A stretch of DNA of 64,000 nt from Streptomyces subrutilus (lineage in GTDB: Bacteria; Actinomycetota; Actinomycetes; Streptomycetales; Streptomycetaceae). The notes under the pieces are model-generated. The model ran no database searches and was not told where the DNA came from. It was given only the letters and a program-made list of their open reading frames with translations. How positions within the stretch are numbered: the first letter of the stretch is position 1; each line of letters opens with the position of its first letter. Both the position numbers and the translations under genes were made by a program. This document shows positions 35,216-44,654 of the stretch, one piece after another. The DNA lies in the NCBI RefSeq assembly GCF_008704535.1, contig NZ_CP023701.1:2728001-2792000 (forward strand), in the 5' to 3' direction.

Positions 35216-35785
35216 ATGTTGTCCATGTCCAACCTTTCGCCTTCCCCCGGCACCCCGATGGCCGCCGGCCCGCTGACCCGCGCCTGTCTCGAAATCGACG
35301 AGTACGCGGCCGGTCTCGGCTGGGACAAGCCCGCGCGGCTGTTCGCGCTCGTCGACACCGCCCGCCTCAAGAAGCAGGAGCCGCGCCTCGCGAGCCAGCT
35401 CGGCCTCGACCGGGACGACGCCGGCCAGTCCTCCTTCACCCCCATCGAACAGGAGCAGGTCCCGGCCGGGACGCCGCTCGACAAGTTCCTGGGCACCATC
35501 GCCTGGCCCGACGCGGTCGTCGGTTGCGCGCTGACGGTGGAGCGGCTGATGCTGCCGCCGTCGGCGGAGGCCTCCGTACCGGAGGGGCTGAACGACAAGC
35601 AGCTGGCCAAGTGGGTCGCCGCGCACCCCGAGCGCCAGGAGGTCCGCCTGACGGTGGCCGTGCTGCGCGACGGCTCGCGCGAGTCGGCCGTGCGGCTGCG
35701 GGAGAAGGACGCCGCGACGGAGGTCCTCACCGGCGGGAACCTGGTGCCCGGCCTGGCCGAGGCGCTGGCCGCGACCTTCTCGTAG
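35216..35785 (+). CDS. PPA1309-family protein
   Basis: A 189-residue cytoplasmic protein of the actinobacterial PPA1309 family (LTRACLEIDEYAAGLGWDKPARLFALVDT, then IAWPDAVVGCALTVERLMLPP). No catalytic motif is known. An AAAGGAGG Shine-Dalgarno 4 bp before the ATG at 35216 fixes the start; the ATG at 35225 would be 13 bp away. It is divergent from UPF0182 and convergent with the PDZ protease, between which it is often found in actinobacteria. Function unknown. Confidence 0.88.
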   Translation: MLSMSNLSPSPGTPMAAGPLTRACLEIDEYAAGLGWDKPARLFALVDTARLKKQEPRLASQLGLDRDDAGQSSFTPIEQEQVPAGTPLDKFLGTIAWPDAVVGCALTVERLMLPPSAEASVPEGLNDKQLAKWVAAHPERQEVRLTVAVLRDGSRESAVRLREKDAATEVLTGGNLVPGLAEALAATFS

Positions 35786-35812
35786 GGCCGCGGGCGGGGC
35801 GGGCGGGACCGG

Positions 35813-36904
35813 TCAGGGCTTGGCGGCGCAGCTCGGCAGCCCGGCCGTGTCCCCCTTGCCGATCTTCTCCAGGGCGGCCGTGGCGTCGCCGATGGTGGAG
35901 ACCTTCACCAGCGTGAGCCCGTCGGGCACGTCCCGGGACGCGGCCGCGCAGTTGTCGGCGGGCGTCAGGAAGTACCGGGCGCCGGCCTGGCGGGCGCCGA
36001 TGGTCTTCATCTGGATGCCGCCGATCGGACCGACCTTGCCGGCGTCGTCGATGGTCCCGGTGCCGGCGACGAACCTGCCGCCGGTGAGGTCCTCGGGGCT
36101 CAGCTTGTCGACGATGCCGAGGGCGAACATCAGGCCGGCGCTGGGGCCGCCGACGTCGGCGAGCTTGATGTCGATGGCGAACGGGAAGGTGTGGTCGGTG
36201 CCGGCCCGGATGCCGACGATCGCGTGGCCGTCGCCCTCCGCCTTGGCCGAGGTGATGGTGACCTTGGTGGAGCCGACGGGCTCGCGGTTCGCCTTCGCCG
36301 CCTCGGCGGCCGCGGCGGCGGGCACGATGGTGAACTCCACCGGCTCGCCCGCCTTGTGCAGGGTGACGAGCTTGGCCACGTCCTCGGGCGCCTTGACCGG
36401 GGTGCCGTCCACGGCCTGGATCACGTCGCCGGCGTGCAGCTTGCCCTCGGAGGGGCTGCCCTTGACCACCGAGGCGACGATCACGCGGGCGGTCACCGGG
36501 ATGCCGAGCTGCCGGAGCGCGGCGACCTTGGCGCTCGCCTGCGACTGCGTGAACTCCTCGGCGTTCTCCTGCGTGGACTGCTCGTCCGTCTTGCCGTCCG
36601 GGTAGATGTTCTCGTGCGGGACGACGATGTTGTCGCCGGCCAGCCAGCCGTAGACCGCTTCCAGCAGGTTCATGTCGTAGTCCGCGCCGGTGACCCGGAC
36701 CGTCGTCATGTTGAGGTGGCCGCTGGTCGGGTAGGTCTTGCGCCCCGAGATGTTGAGGACGGGCTCGCCGTGCGCATCGCCCAGGGTGTTCACCGTGGGA
36801 CCGGGACTCATCTCGGAGTACGGCACCTTGACGAAGACGCCCGCGCAGAGCAGCGCGAACAGCACGAGGGTGGATGCGAGCATCGTCGCGGTGCGGCGTG
36901 GCAT
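35813..36904 (-). CDS. PDZ-domain Lon-like membrane protease (YlbL family)
   Basis: A 363-residue protein with an N-terminal membrane anchor (residues 8-26), a PDZ domain (about 130-200) and a Lon-type S16 peptidase domain. The Ser-Lys dyad is visible as Ser255 (GGPSAGLMFALG) and Lys300 (GGIQMKTIGA). There is no ATPase domain, so the protease acts outside the membrane on unfolded or specific substrates. The ATG at 36904 starts MPRRTATML. It corresponds to Rv3194c in the conserved actinobacterial block. The substrate is unknown. Confidence 0.92.
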   Translation of the reverse strand: MPRRTATMLASTLVLFALLCAGVFVKVPYSEMSPGPTVNTLGDAHGEPVLNISGRKTYPTSGHLNMTTVRVTGADYDMNLLEAVYGWLAGDNIVVPHENIYPDGKTDEQSTQENAEEFTQSQASAKVAALRQLGIPVTARVIVASVVKGSPSEGKLHAGDVIQAVDGTPVKAPEDVAKLVTLHKAGEPVEFTIVPAAAAAEAAKANREPVGSTKVTITSAKAEGDGHAIVGIRAGTDHTFPFAIDIKLADVGGPSAGLMFALGIVDKLSPEDLTGGRFVAGTGTIDDAGKVGPIGGIQMKTIGARQAGARYFLTPADNCAAASRDVPDGLTLVKVSTIGDATAALEKIGKGDTAGLPSCAAKP

Positions 36905-37000
36905 GGTTCCGACAGTACGGGACGGTCCTGACGGGCGGCCCCCGGGGCCGGTCCGTACGGGGCCCGTACGGGGAAGTCTCAGCGGATTCTCACGGGACGC

Positions 37001-37207
37001 TCAGACGGCGTCGGAACCGGAGTGGCCGGCGTGTGCCTCTGCCTTCACCTTGACCTCGTCGGCCTTGCCCATGGCTTCACGGAAACGTGCGTAGCCGGCG
37101 AGTTCGGATATGTCCCCCTGCGTGCGGTCGCGCGCCGCCCAGCTGCCCCATATCGCCGCTCCGATCGCGGCGAACAGCGGAATCAGCAACCACGCCAGTG
37201 ACGCCAT
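37001..37207 (-). CDS. Small single-pass membrane protein
   Basis: A 68-residue protein starting at ATG 37207 with a strong GGGAGG site upstream. Residues 3-23 form one hydrophobic helix (LAWLLIPLFAAIGAAIWGSW). The remainder is charged (FREAMGKADEVKVKAEAHAGHSGSD) and is predicted to be cytoplasmic. No family is recognised. The reading frame, ribosome binding site and helix make it a credible gene. It lies between the PDZ protease and moaE on the same strand. Confidence 0.75.
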   Translation of the reverse strand: MASLAWLLIPLFAAIGAAIWGSWAARDRTQGDISELAGYARFREAMGKADEVKVKAEAHAGHSGSDAV

Positions 37208-37371
37208 GGGCGTGCCTCCCTGTCCCGGTGTGCGTGTCGTTGTGGCTTCAACGCTCGTGCCCGGAAAGGGGTTACGCAAATCGAGGGCGTGTTGCGCGGC
37301 CGAACGGGTGCGAGGTTACCCCCTCGCGGGTCACGCCCGTCGTCCGGGGTTCGCTGCCGGCGGGCCGGGTG

Positions 37372-37842
<471 letters not shown>

Positions 37843-37955
37843 CGTGCCCTAGCCGCCGACCCCGGTGGAATAGCCGATTCGCCCGGTGCGCGCCGTCCGC
37901 TTTGGGAGCCTCCTACAGGAACGCTCCGGTGGCGGCCCGGGGCGCCGGGCTCCGG

Positions 37956-39113
37956 TCAGATGCCCCGCCGTCGGCGGGCGCGCCGGACCGCCGCCGCCGC
38001 GCCCAGCAGGGCGACCGTCGCGCCGGCCGCGCCGGCGGCCGTGGCGGCGTCCTTGCGGCCCAGGCGGCGGCCCGCGACCGTGTGCCGGCCCGCGACCTCC
38101 TGGAGCAGCTCGGCGAGCACCTCCTCGTTGGTCCAGCGGGGCCGCCAGCCCGCCGCGTGCAGCCCGCTGACGCTGACCACCCACGGGTGCATGGTGTACG
38201 CCAGGTCCCCGGCCGGGGACGGAGTCAGGCCGATCCGGTGCAGCCGGGCCGCGGCGCCCAGGGCGACGGCCGAGGGCAGCTCCATCCGGCGGATGCCGCT
38301 GAGCTCCTCGACCTCCTCCTGCTCCAGCCAGCCCTCGCAGCCCACGGCCAGCTCGCCCTCGACCTTCTCCAGGGCGGCGTACTCCAGGGCGCTGACCAGG
38401 TCCTCCACGTGGCAGAACTGCCAGGTGGGCCGGGAGCCGGCCACGACCAGCAGGCGCGGGGACTCGAAGTACCGGGTCAGGGCCGTGTCGGTGCCGCCGA
38501 CCAGGACCGCGGGCCGGACCACGGTGACGTTGAGCCCCGGGTGCGCGCGGGGGGCGCGGCGGCCCAGGCGTTCGATCTCCAGCAGGTCGCCCACGCCGGT
38601 GGCCTCGGCGGTGGCCCGCAGCTCGGAGTCCTCGGACAGCGGGATGTCATTGTCCGGCAGGGCCCCGTAGACCATCGCGGAGGTGCAGAGCACGACCCGG
38701 TGCACGCCGGCCGCGGCGGCGGCCGTCAGCACGGTCTGGGTGCCGCGCACGTTGTACGCGGTCCGGGCCGCCGGGTCGCGCTCCAGGTCGAGGTCGAGGG
38801 CCAGGTGCACCACGACGTCCGCGCCGCGCAGCTTCTCGGCGATGGCCGGGTCCCGTACGTCCAGCACGTGCCAGTGCGCCTCCGCGCAGTCGCCGCGCCG
38901 CTCGTCGATGGCGACGACCTGCTTGACCTCGTCGGAGGCCGCCAGCCGGGCCACCAGGGCGGCGCCGACGCCCGACGCGGCGCCGGTCACGGCGATCACG
39001 GGGCCTCTCGCGGCCGGGTTTCGCGGCTGGCGAACGCCGTGGGCGCTGTCACCGTATTCGGGGCGGATGTCGGCGTCGTCGGTCGCGCGAACCTGCGGAT
39101 CTGGGGAACTCAC
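37956..39113 (-). CDS. NAD-dependent epimerase/dehydratase (extended SDR) with C-terminal membrane tail
   Basis: A 385-residue extended short-chain dehydrogenase. The Rossmann motif VTGAASGVGAALV begins near residue 42. The catalytic serine (CTSAMVYG) is followed by a degraded YxxxK, since the expected Tyr-Lys pair is not evident after the Ser. The C-terminus (AATAAGAAGATVALLGAAAA followed by Arg-rich residues) is a hydrophobic anchor. The GTG at 39113 has GGAG upstream. It diverges from the DUF2342 protease. The substrate is unknown, and loss of the Tyr-Lys pair may mean a binding rather than catalytic role. Confidence 0.8.
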   Translation of the reverse strand: MSSPDPQVRATDDADIRPEYGDSAHGVRQPRNPAARGPVIAVTGAASGVGAALVARLAASDEVKQVVAIDERRGDCAEAHWHVLDVRDPAIAEKLRGADVVVHLALDLDLERDPAARTAYNVRGTQTVLTAAAAAGVHRVVLCTSAMVYGALPDNDIPLSEDSELRATAEATGVGDLLEIERLGRRAPRAHPGLNVTVVRPAVLVGGTDTALTRYFESPRLLVVAGSRPTWQFCHVEDLVSALEYAALEKVEGELAVGCEGWLEQEEVEELSGIRRMELPSAVALGAAARLHRIGLTPSPAGDLAYTMHPWVVSVSGLHAAGWRPRWTNEEVLAELLQEVAGRHTVAGRRLGRKDAATAAGAAGATVALLGAAAAVRRARRRRGI

Positions 39114-39306
39114 CGGGCGTCTCCAGCGGTTGTCTTCAGTGGGGACGCGCCGTGACGCGTACCCACCAGGTGATGTCCATCCTGCCGCAGCCCAGGAGTC
39201 GGCGGAGCACCGAGCCCGTAAGCCGGGCGGGGTGTCTACGCTGGGTGGTGTTGTCGGACCATTGCCCGTCGGCTCCCGCCGGCGGCCCTACGAGCCGAGG
39301 AAACCC

Positions 39307-40818
39307 GTGAGCGACACCCCATTCGGATTCGGCCTTCCGCCCGAGGAGCCGGAGGACGGCGACCAGGGCAAGAAGAAGGGCGATCAGGGCGGCCAGGGCG
39401 GCCCGGCGAATCCGTTCGGGTTCCCCGGCATGGGCCTGCCGGGCGGCGCCGGCGGCCCCGGCGGGGCGGACAATCCGTTCGCCGCGATGTTCGGTGCGAT
39501 GAACCCGAACGACCTGGGGGCGGCCTTCCAGCAGCTCGGCCAGATGCTCAGCTACGAGGGCGGTCCCGTCAACTGGGACATGGCCAAGGACATCGCCCGC
39601 CAGACCGTCGCCCAGGGCACGGCGGACGGCGTGAAGGACGCCAGCGTCGGCGTCGCCGAGAAGTCGGCGGTCCAGGAGGCGGTGCGCCTCGCCGACCACT
39701 GGCTCGACGGGGTCACCTCGCTGCCCTCCGGCGCCGCGACCGCCGTGGCCTGGAGCCGCGCCGAGTGGGTCGAGGCGACCCTGCCGGCGTGGAAGGAGCT
39801 CGTGGACCCGGTCGCCGAGCGCGTCGGGGCGGCGATGGGCGGGGTGCTGCCCGAGGAGATGCAGGCCATGGCGGGCCCGCTGCTGGGCATGATGCGCTCC
39901 ATGGGCGGCGCCATGTTCGGCCAGCAGATCGGCCAGGCCGTGGGCACGCTGGCGGGCGAGGTCGTCGGCTCCACGGACATCGGGCTGCCGCTGGGGCCCG
40001 GCGGCAAGGCGGCGCTGCTGCCGCTGAACATCGAGGGCTTCGGCAAGGACCTGGGCGTCCCGCAGGACGAGGTCCGGCTCTACCTGGCGCTGCGCGAGGC
40101 GGCCCACGCGCGGCTCTTCGCGCACGTGCCGTGGCTGCGCTCGCACCTGTTCGGCGCGGTCGAGGGCTACGCCCGCGGCATCACCGTCGACACCTCCAAG
40201 CTGGAGGAAGCGGTCGGCCAGCTCGACCCGTCCAACCCCGAGCAGTTGCAGGAGGCCCTCGCGGGCGGCATGTTCCAGCCGCAGGACACTCCGGAGCAGA
40301 AGGCCTCGCTGGCCCGCCTGGAGACGGCCCTCGCGCTGGTCGAGGGCTGGGTCGACGCGGTGGTGCACGAGGCCGCCAAGCCCCGGCTGACCTCGGCGGA
40401 CGCGATGCGCGAGACCATGCGCCGACGGCGCGCCTCGGGCGGCCCGGCGGAGCAGACCTTCGCGACGCTGATCGGGCTGGAGCTTCGGCCGCGCCGGCTG
40501 CGCGACGCCTCGCGCCTGTGGGCCTCGCTGACGGACGCGCGCGGCGTGGACGGCCGCGACGGCCTGTGGGAGCACCCGGACATGCTGCCCACCGCCTCCG
40601 ACCTGGACGACCCGGACGGCTTCGTCCACCGCGAGCAGCCGGACTTCTCCGAGATCGACAAGATGCTCGGCGAGGCGGCCGAGAAGCGCGCGGGCCGGTC
40701 GCCGCAGGGCGAGGGGCCGGCGGACGCACCGCAGGACGGCGCCCCCGGCAGCGCCGCGGACGCCGAGGACGGCCGCGGCGGCAAGGGCGAGGGCGACGAG
40801 GGCGACGGGAAGAAGTGA
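39307..40818 (+). CDS. Zinc-dependent metalloprotease-like protein (DUF2342/TIGR03624)
   Basis: A 503-residue cytoplasmic protein. Residues 1-60 are Gly/Pro-rich. A Gly-rich GPLLGMMRSMGGAMFGQQIGQAVG helix region and an EAAHARLFAHVPWLRSHL segment occupy the place of an HExxH-like site. The family is actinobacterial and is often annotated as a putative F420-associated hydrolase or metalloprotease; activity is not established. The GTG at 39307 follows GAGG. Its stop overlaps the Nudix gene by 4 bp. It corresponds to Rv3195 in the conserved block. The C-terminal 60 residues are low-complexity and acidic. Confidence 0.85.
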   Translation: MSDTPFGFGLPPEEPEDGDQGKKKGDQGGQGGPANPFGFPGMGLPGGAGGPGGADNPFAAMFGAMNPNDLGAAFQQLGQMLSYEGGPVNWDMAKDIARQTVAQGTADGVKDASVGVAEKSAVQEAVRLADHWLDGVTSLPSGAATAVAWSRAEWVEATLPAWKELVDPVAERVGAAMGGVLPEEMQAMAGPLLGMMRSMGGAMFGQQIGQAVGTLAGEVVGSTDIGLPLGPGGKAALLPLNIEGFGKDLGVPQDEVRLYLALREAAHARLFAHVPWLRSHLFGAVEGYARGITVDTSKLEEAVGQLDPSNPEQLQEALAGGMFQPQDTPEQKASLARLETALALVEGWVDAVVHEAAKPRLTSADAMRETMRRRRASGGPAEQTFATLIGLELRPRRLRDASRLWASLTDARGVDGRDGLWEHPDMLPTASDLDDPDGFVHREQPDFSEIDKMLGEAAEKRAGRSPQGEGPADAPQDGAPGSAADAEDGRGGKGEGDEGDGKK

Positions 40819-41357
40819 GCCTGCACGACGACGCGGTCCTCGTCCTGAAGCGCTACGAGGACCAGCCCGAGCTGCGCGACCTGTACCTGGAGCACCTGGC
40901 GGCCCACCCGGACGGGGTCTACAAGCCGTGCACGGCCGGGCACGTCACCGGCAGCGCGCTGGTGGTGGACCCGGAGGGCCGGCGCGTGCTGCTGACCCTG
41001 CACCGGAAGCTGGGCATGTGGTTGCAGATGGGCGGCCACTGCGAGCCCGGTGACGCCACGCTCGCGGAGGCGGCGCTGCGCGAGGCCGTCGAGGAGTCGG
41101 GCATCGCCTCCGGGCTGACCCTGCTGGCCGGCGGCCCGGTACGGCTGGACCGGCACCCGATCCCCGCGCCGTGCAACTGGCACCTGGACGTGCAGTACGC
41201 GGCGCTGGCCCCGGCCGGCTCGGTGGCGGAGATCAGCGAGGAGTCGCTGGACCTGCGCTGGTTCCCGTACGCGGAGGTGGCGGCGGTGGCCGACACCTCG
41301 GTGGTGCGGCTGCTGGAGGCGACCCTGACACGGCTCGGCGACACCCCCGGCCGCTGA
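40815..41357 (+). CDS. Nudix hydrolase
   Basis: A 180-residue Nudix protein. The box reads GGHCEPGDATLAEAALREAVEESGI: the REAVEESG core is intact, but the first conserved glutamate is shifted because of an extra residue (GDAT instead of GET), a variant seen in some family members. Nudix enzymes cleave nucleoside diphosphates linked to another moiety; the substrate is unknown. The GTG start overlaps the upstream stop (GTGA), so it is co-translated with the DUF2342 protein. Confidence 0.88.
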   Translation: MSLHDDAVLVLKRYEDQPELRDLYLEHLAAHPDGVYKPCTAGHVTGSALVVDPEGRRVLLTLHRKLGMWLQMGGHCEPGDATLAEAALREAVEESGIASGLTLLAGGPVRLDRHPIPAPCNWHLDVQYAALAPAGSVAEISEESLDLRWFPYAEVAAVADTSVVRLLEATLTRLGDTPGR

Positions 41358-41368
41358 GGCACCGGCCG

Positions 41369-41405
41369 CGGCGGGGGCGGTCCCGGCTCGGGACGGCCCC
41401 CGCCG
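41369..41405. terminator. Bidirectional terminator between the Nudix and AIM24 genes
   Basis: Arms CGGCGGGGGCGGTCCC and GGGACGGCCCCCGCCG pair over 16 positions with one mismatch around a 5-nt loop, between two convergent stops. Confidence 0.8.
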
Positions 41406-41409
41406 TGGG

Positions 41410-42165
41410 CTAGTTCCAGGCGTTGTTCTGGTTCTGCGCGTGGGCGCCGTGCTGGCCCATCCCGAACTGGGCCGCCGCGCCCTGGCCCGGCTGGGCGTTC
41501 TGCGGCGGCAGCGCCTCGCTGGGCTGGACCAGGGCGAAGCCGGTGCCCAGGAAGCTCAGCTCCCACCCCTCGCCGGTGTTGCCGCGGCGCCGCCAGACCC
41601 CGCTGGAGTGGGTCTGGGCCTGCATCTGCACCCGCAGCGAGGTCGACCAGGCGACGATGGCGTCCGCGTCGGCGTTCACGTACTTGTCCGGGGTGACCTG
41701 CATCATCAGCGGCTGCCCGGAGGTCATCAGCGCGACCTTGCCGCGGCCGGTGATGTTGAGCTGGTACTTGCCGGAGCCGGAGATCCCGTACTGGCTGTCC
41801 ACGGCGATGACCTCGGTGTGCAGGGCGGAGTCCAGGGCCAGCACGTAGCTGCTGTCCACGGTCAGGCCGTCTTGGTCCACGTCGACCACGTGGACGTACT
41901 GGGCCAGGTTGGCCAGGTAGACGGTGCCCTGCCCGGAGCAGCGCATCAGGTCGAGGCCCTCGCCGGTGCGGCTGCGGGCGCCGCGCTGGTTCGCGCTCTG
42001 GTACTCGCCGTCGAAGTCGATGATCCCCTGGTAGGCGACCATCGCCCCCTTGCGGGCGAGGACGTCGTCGGAGCCGGTCAGCGAGACCCGCAGCAGCTGC
42101 GGGTTCTGGACCGCGTACCGCTCCTGGGACTGTGCCTCCGCGTGGGCGAAAAGTGAGCTCTGCAT
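41410..42165 (-). CDS. AIM24-family protein (third gene of the TerD-AIM24 operon)
   Basis: A 251-residue cytoplasmic beta-rich protein of the AIM24/TRAP-like family (VLARKGAMVAYQGIIDFDG, LMRCSGQGTVYLANL, WELSFLGTGFALVQPSEAL). The last 25 residues are Gln/Ala/Gly-rich (QFGMGQHGAHAQNQNN). In yeast AIM24 organises mitochondrial cristae; bacterial members often travel with TerD. The ATG at 42165 follows GGGAGCGGG, and a 16-bp gap separates it from the second AIM24 gene. Function is unknown beyond the family link to membrane or tellurite-type stress. Confidence 0.85.
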   Translation of the reverse strand: MQSSLFAHAEAQSQERYAVQNPQLLRVSLTGSDDVLARKGAMVAYQGIIDFDGEYQSANQRGARSRTGEGLDLMRCSGQGTVYLANLAQYVHVVDVDQDGLTVDSSYVLALDSALHTEVIAVDSQYGISGSGKYQLNITGRGKVALMTSGQPLMMQVTPDKYVNADADAIVAWSTSLRVQMQAQTHSSGVWRRRGNTGEGWELSFLGTGFALVQPSEALPPQNAQPGQGAAAQFGMGQHGAHAQNQNNAWN

Positions 42166-42181
42166 GTGTTCCCGCTCCCCC

Positions 42182-42871
42182 TCAGCCCCGGGTCCGGAGC
42201 CGGTCGGTGCTGTCCTCGCTGGGCTGGACGACGACGATGCCCTGGCCGGAGAAGGCCATCTGGTAGGCCTCTCCGCTGCCCCGGCCGATCATCGACGAGG
42301 CCTTGAAACTGCGTTTGCCCTTGACCTTGAGGTTCGGGGACCAGGCGACGAGCGCGTCCGGGTCCACGTACGTCTCGTCCTCGCCGCGTCCGCAGTCGAC
42401 GACGATCGGCGTGCCCCGGGAGGTGATCGCCACCCAGCCGGTGCCGGACACCTGCACGTTGAACAGGCCCTGACCGGCGAACTTGGCCATGCCCTTGACC
42501 CGCTCGACGCCCCACTGGAGGTGCGCGTCGAAGGCGAGCAGGTTGGTGCCGTTGACCGAGAGGGCGTCGTCGGCGAGGTTGATGACGACCACGTCCGCGC
42601 CGTAGTCGGCGAGGTAGAGCAGGCCGTCGCCGGTGCACTTCATCAGCGGGGCGCCCTCGCCGGTGAGCCACTGCGAGGCCATCTGCCGGACGGCCGGCGG
42701 GTTGGGCTCGTACTGGACGAAGCCCTCGTAGGCGACCATCGAGCCGGTGCGGGCGAAGAGGTCCTGGCCGCTCCGCATGGCGACCTTGAGCATGGCCCGG
42801 CCGTGGTTCTCCATGCGGGCCGTGACGGGGGTCGGGGCGTAGCCCGCGAGCTGCTGGTTCATTGCGTTCAT
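42182..42871 (-). CDS. AIM24-family protein (second gene of the operon)
   Basis: A 229-residue AIM24 paralogue (LFARTGSMVAYEGFVQYEP, LMKCTGDGLLYLADYGADVVVINL, YQMAFSGQGIVVVQPSED). There is no signal peptide. GGGAG lies 7 bp before the ATG at 42871; an ATG three codons later is also possible. It lies 11 bp after the TerD-AIM24 fusion and 16 bp before the third paralogue, so the three are one operon and may form a hetero-oligomer. Confidence 0.87.
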   Translation of the reverse strand: MNAMNQQLAGYAPTPVTARMENHGRAMLKVAMRSGQDLFARTGSMVAYEGFVQYEPNPPAVRQMASQWLTGEGAPLMKCTGDGLLYLADYGADVVVINLADDALSVNGTNLLAFDAHLQWGVERVKGMAKFAGQGLFNVQVSGTGWVAITSRGTPIVVDCGRGEDETYVDPDALVAWSPNLKVKGKRSFKASSMIGRGSGEAYQMAFSGQGIVVVQPSEDSTDRLRTRG

Positions 42872-42882
42872 GACGGGCTCCC

Positions 42883-44526
42883 TCAGACCTCGTACGGCTG
42901 GACGACGATGAAGTTGCCGGGAGCGCCGCGGAACTGGAGGTTCACGGTCTCCCCGCTGTGACCGGGGTAGGCGTTGCGGCGCAGCCTGACCTGGCTGGAG
43001 ATGATCACCTGCGAGGCGGCGGACCAGGCGACGACGGCGTTGCTGTCCGCGAAGGTGGTCGGGGTGACGGGCAGGACGACCGGCACGCCGTGGGTCTTGA
43101 CGATCACCGTGCCGGTGCCCTGGAACTGCATGGTGAACAGGGCCCCGCCGGGGATGCCGTGGCCCTCGATGCGGCGGACCTCGTGCTGGAGGGACTCGTC
43201 GAAGGCGAGCACGTTCTCGGCGGAGACGCAGATGGCGTCGCCCTGGAGCTCGATGGCGTGCAGGTGGGCGCCGGTCTCGGCGAGGAAGACCTGGCCGCGG
43301 CCGGTGCAGCGCATGAGCTGCAGCTCCTGGCCGGTGGCGTTGCCGACGATGCGGCCGGCGAAGCCCGCGCCCTTGTAGCCGAAGTCCACCTTGCCCTGGT
43401 AGAGCACCATGCTGCCCTGGCGGGCGAGGACGCCCTGGCCGCCCATGGACAGGTCGACGCGCATGAGCTGCTGGTTCTGCGGGGTCCAGCGGGCGCCGGT
43501 GGGCGCTTCCTTGTACGGCTGGAGGGCCGCGGCGAGTCCGGCGCCGGGGCCGGCCGCAGGAGCGGGCCCGGGCTGGTGGCCGTGGCCGGGGAGCTGGCCG
43601 TGGGAGGGCTGGTGGCCGTACACCGGCTGCTGACCGTAGGGCGCGGGGGCCGGGGCGGGCGGCGGGACCTGGCCGGGGTACTGGCCCGGGACCTGCCCGT
43701 ACGAGGGCTGCTGCGGCTGCCCGTACGGCGCGGGGGGCGGCGCGGCGAGCGGCGCGGCCAGGGTGGGTGCGCTGTGGACCGGCGCGGGGGGCGCGGGCTG
43801 GTGGTACGGCAGGGGCTGCTGGGCCGGTGCGGGCGCGGGGGCACCGAAGGACGGCGCGGGGGCCGGCGGCTGCGGGGCGGGGGCCTGCGGGGCCGGGGCG
43901 CCGAAGGACGGGGCGGGCGCCGGGGCGGCGGCCTGCGCGGGCGGGGCGAAGCCGGGGGCCGCGCCCTGGGCGGGGAGCTGCGGCTCGGGCTGCGGCTCCT
44001 CGGCGACCTCGCCGCCGAAGTTGCGCAGCAGCGCGTCGAGCCCGCCGTCGAAGCCCTGGCCGACGGCGGCGAAGCGCCACACGTCCTTGAGGTAGAAGTC
44101 GCCGAGCATGACGGCCCGCTCGGTGGTGAACTCGGAGCCCGTGAACGCGTACCGGACGACCTCTTCGCCACCGGCGACGACGCGGATGTATCCGGGCCCG
44201 ACCTGCGACATCTGCCCGGCGCCGTCGATGGTGGCGGTGAAGGACAGCTTGTGGATCGAGGCGGGGACGCGATCCAGCGTGACCCGGAAGGATTCGGTGT
44301 CGCCGGCCTGCGGGCCGAGCTGCTGGATGGACTCCTCCGGCGATTTCGGCTGGTTGAAGAAGACGAAGTACCGGTCGTCCGAGAGCCGCTCGTCGGCGTC
44401 GAGGCCGAAGCAGCTGATGTCGAAGGCGAGTCCGGGTCCGGAGATCTGGACGCCCACGTACAGGTCGGTACCCGCCGTCAGATCACTGATCTTGGCCTTG
44501 TGGCCGCGTTGGAATTCCCTGGCCAT
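42883..44526 (-). CDS. TerD domain fused to an AIM24 domain through a long Pro-rich linker
   Basis: A 547-residue fusion. Residues 1-175 are a TerD/CABP domain with its calcium-site residues (DISCFGLDADERLSDDRYFVFFNQ, RVTLDRVPASIHKLSFTATIDG). Residues about 176-345 are a linker rich in Pro, Ala, Gln and Tyr (repeats of APSFGAPAP and YGQ/YGHQP). Residues 346-547 are an AIM24 domain (VLARQGSMVLYQGKVDFG, FVAE-like LMRCTGRGQVFLAETG, FIVVQPYEV). The ATG at 44526 is preferred over one 22 codons earlier because TerD begins there. TerD proteins bind calcium and relate to tellurite and phage stress. It is the first gene of a three-AIM24 operon. Confidence 0.9.
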   Translation of the reverse strand: MAREFQRGHKAKISDLTAGTDLYVGVQISGPGLAFDISCFGLDADERLSDDRYFVFFNQPKSPEESIQQLGPQAGDTESFRVTLDRVPASIHKLSFTATIDGAGQMSQVGPGYIRVVAGGEEVVRYAFTGSEFTTERAVMLGDFYLKDVWRFAAVGQGFDGGLDALLRNFGGEVAEEPQPEPQLPAQGAAPGFAPPAQAAAPAPAPSFGAPAPQAPAPQPPAPAPSFGAPAPAPAQQPLPYHQPAPPAPVHSAPTLAAPLAAPPPAPYGQPQQPSYGQVPGQYPGQVPPPAPAPAPYGQQPVYGHQPSHGQLPGHGHQPGPAPAAGPGAGLAAALQPYKEAPTGARWTPQNQQLMRVDLSMGGQGVLARQGSMVLYQGKVDFGYKGAGFAGRIVGNATGQELQLMRCTGRGQVFLAETGAHLHAIELQGDAICVSAENVLAFDESLQHEVRRIEGHGIPGGALFTMQFQGTGTVIVKTHGVPVVLPVTPTTFADSNAVVAWSAASQVIISSQVRLRRNAYPGHSGETVNLQFRGAPGNFIVVQPYEV

Positions 44527-44654
44527 GCGTACGACCGTCCCCCATCCCGACTGTGAACACGTGCGGCTCAGGCTAACGGCAATGGCCGACATCCGGCCAA
44601 GTCGGTACCGACCCGGTACACAACGCCGTCCGTGCCCCCGGGGCGGGCGGCGGG

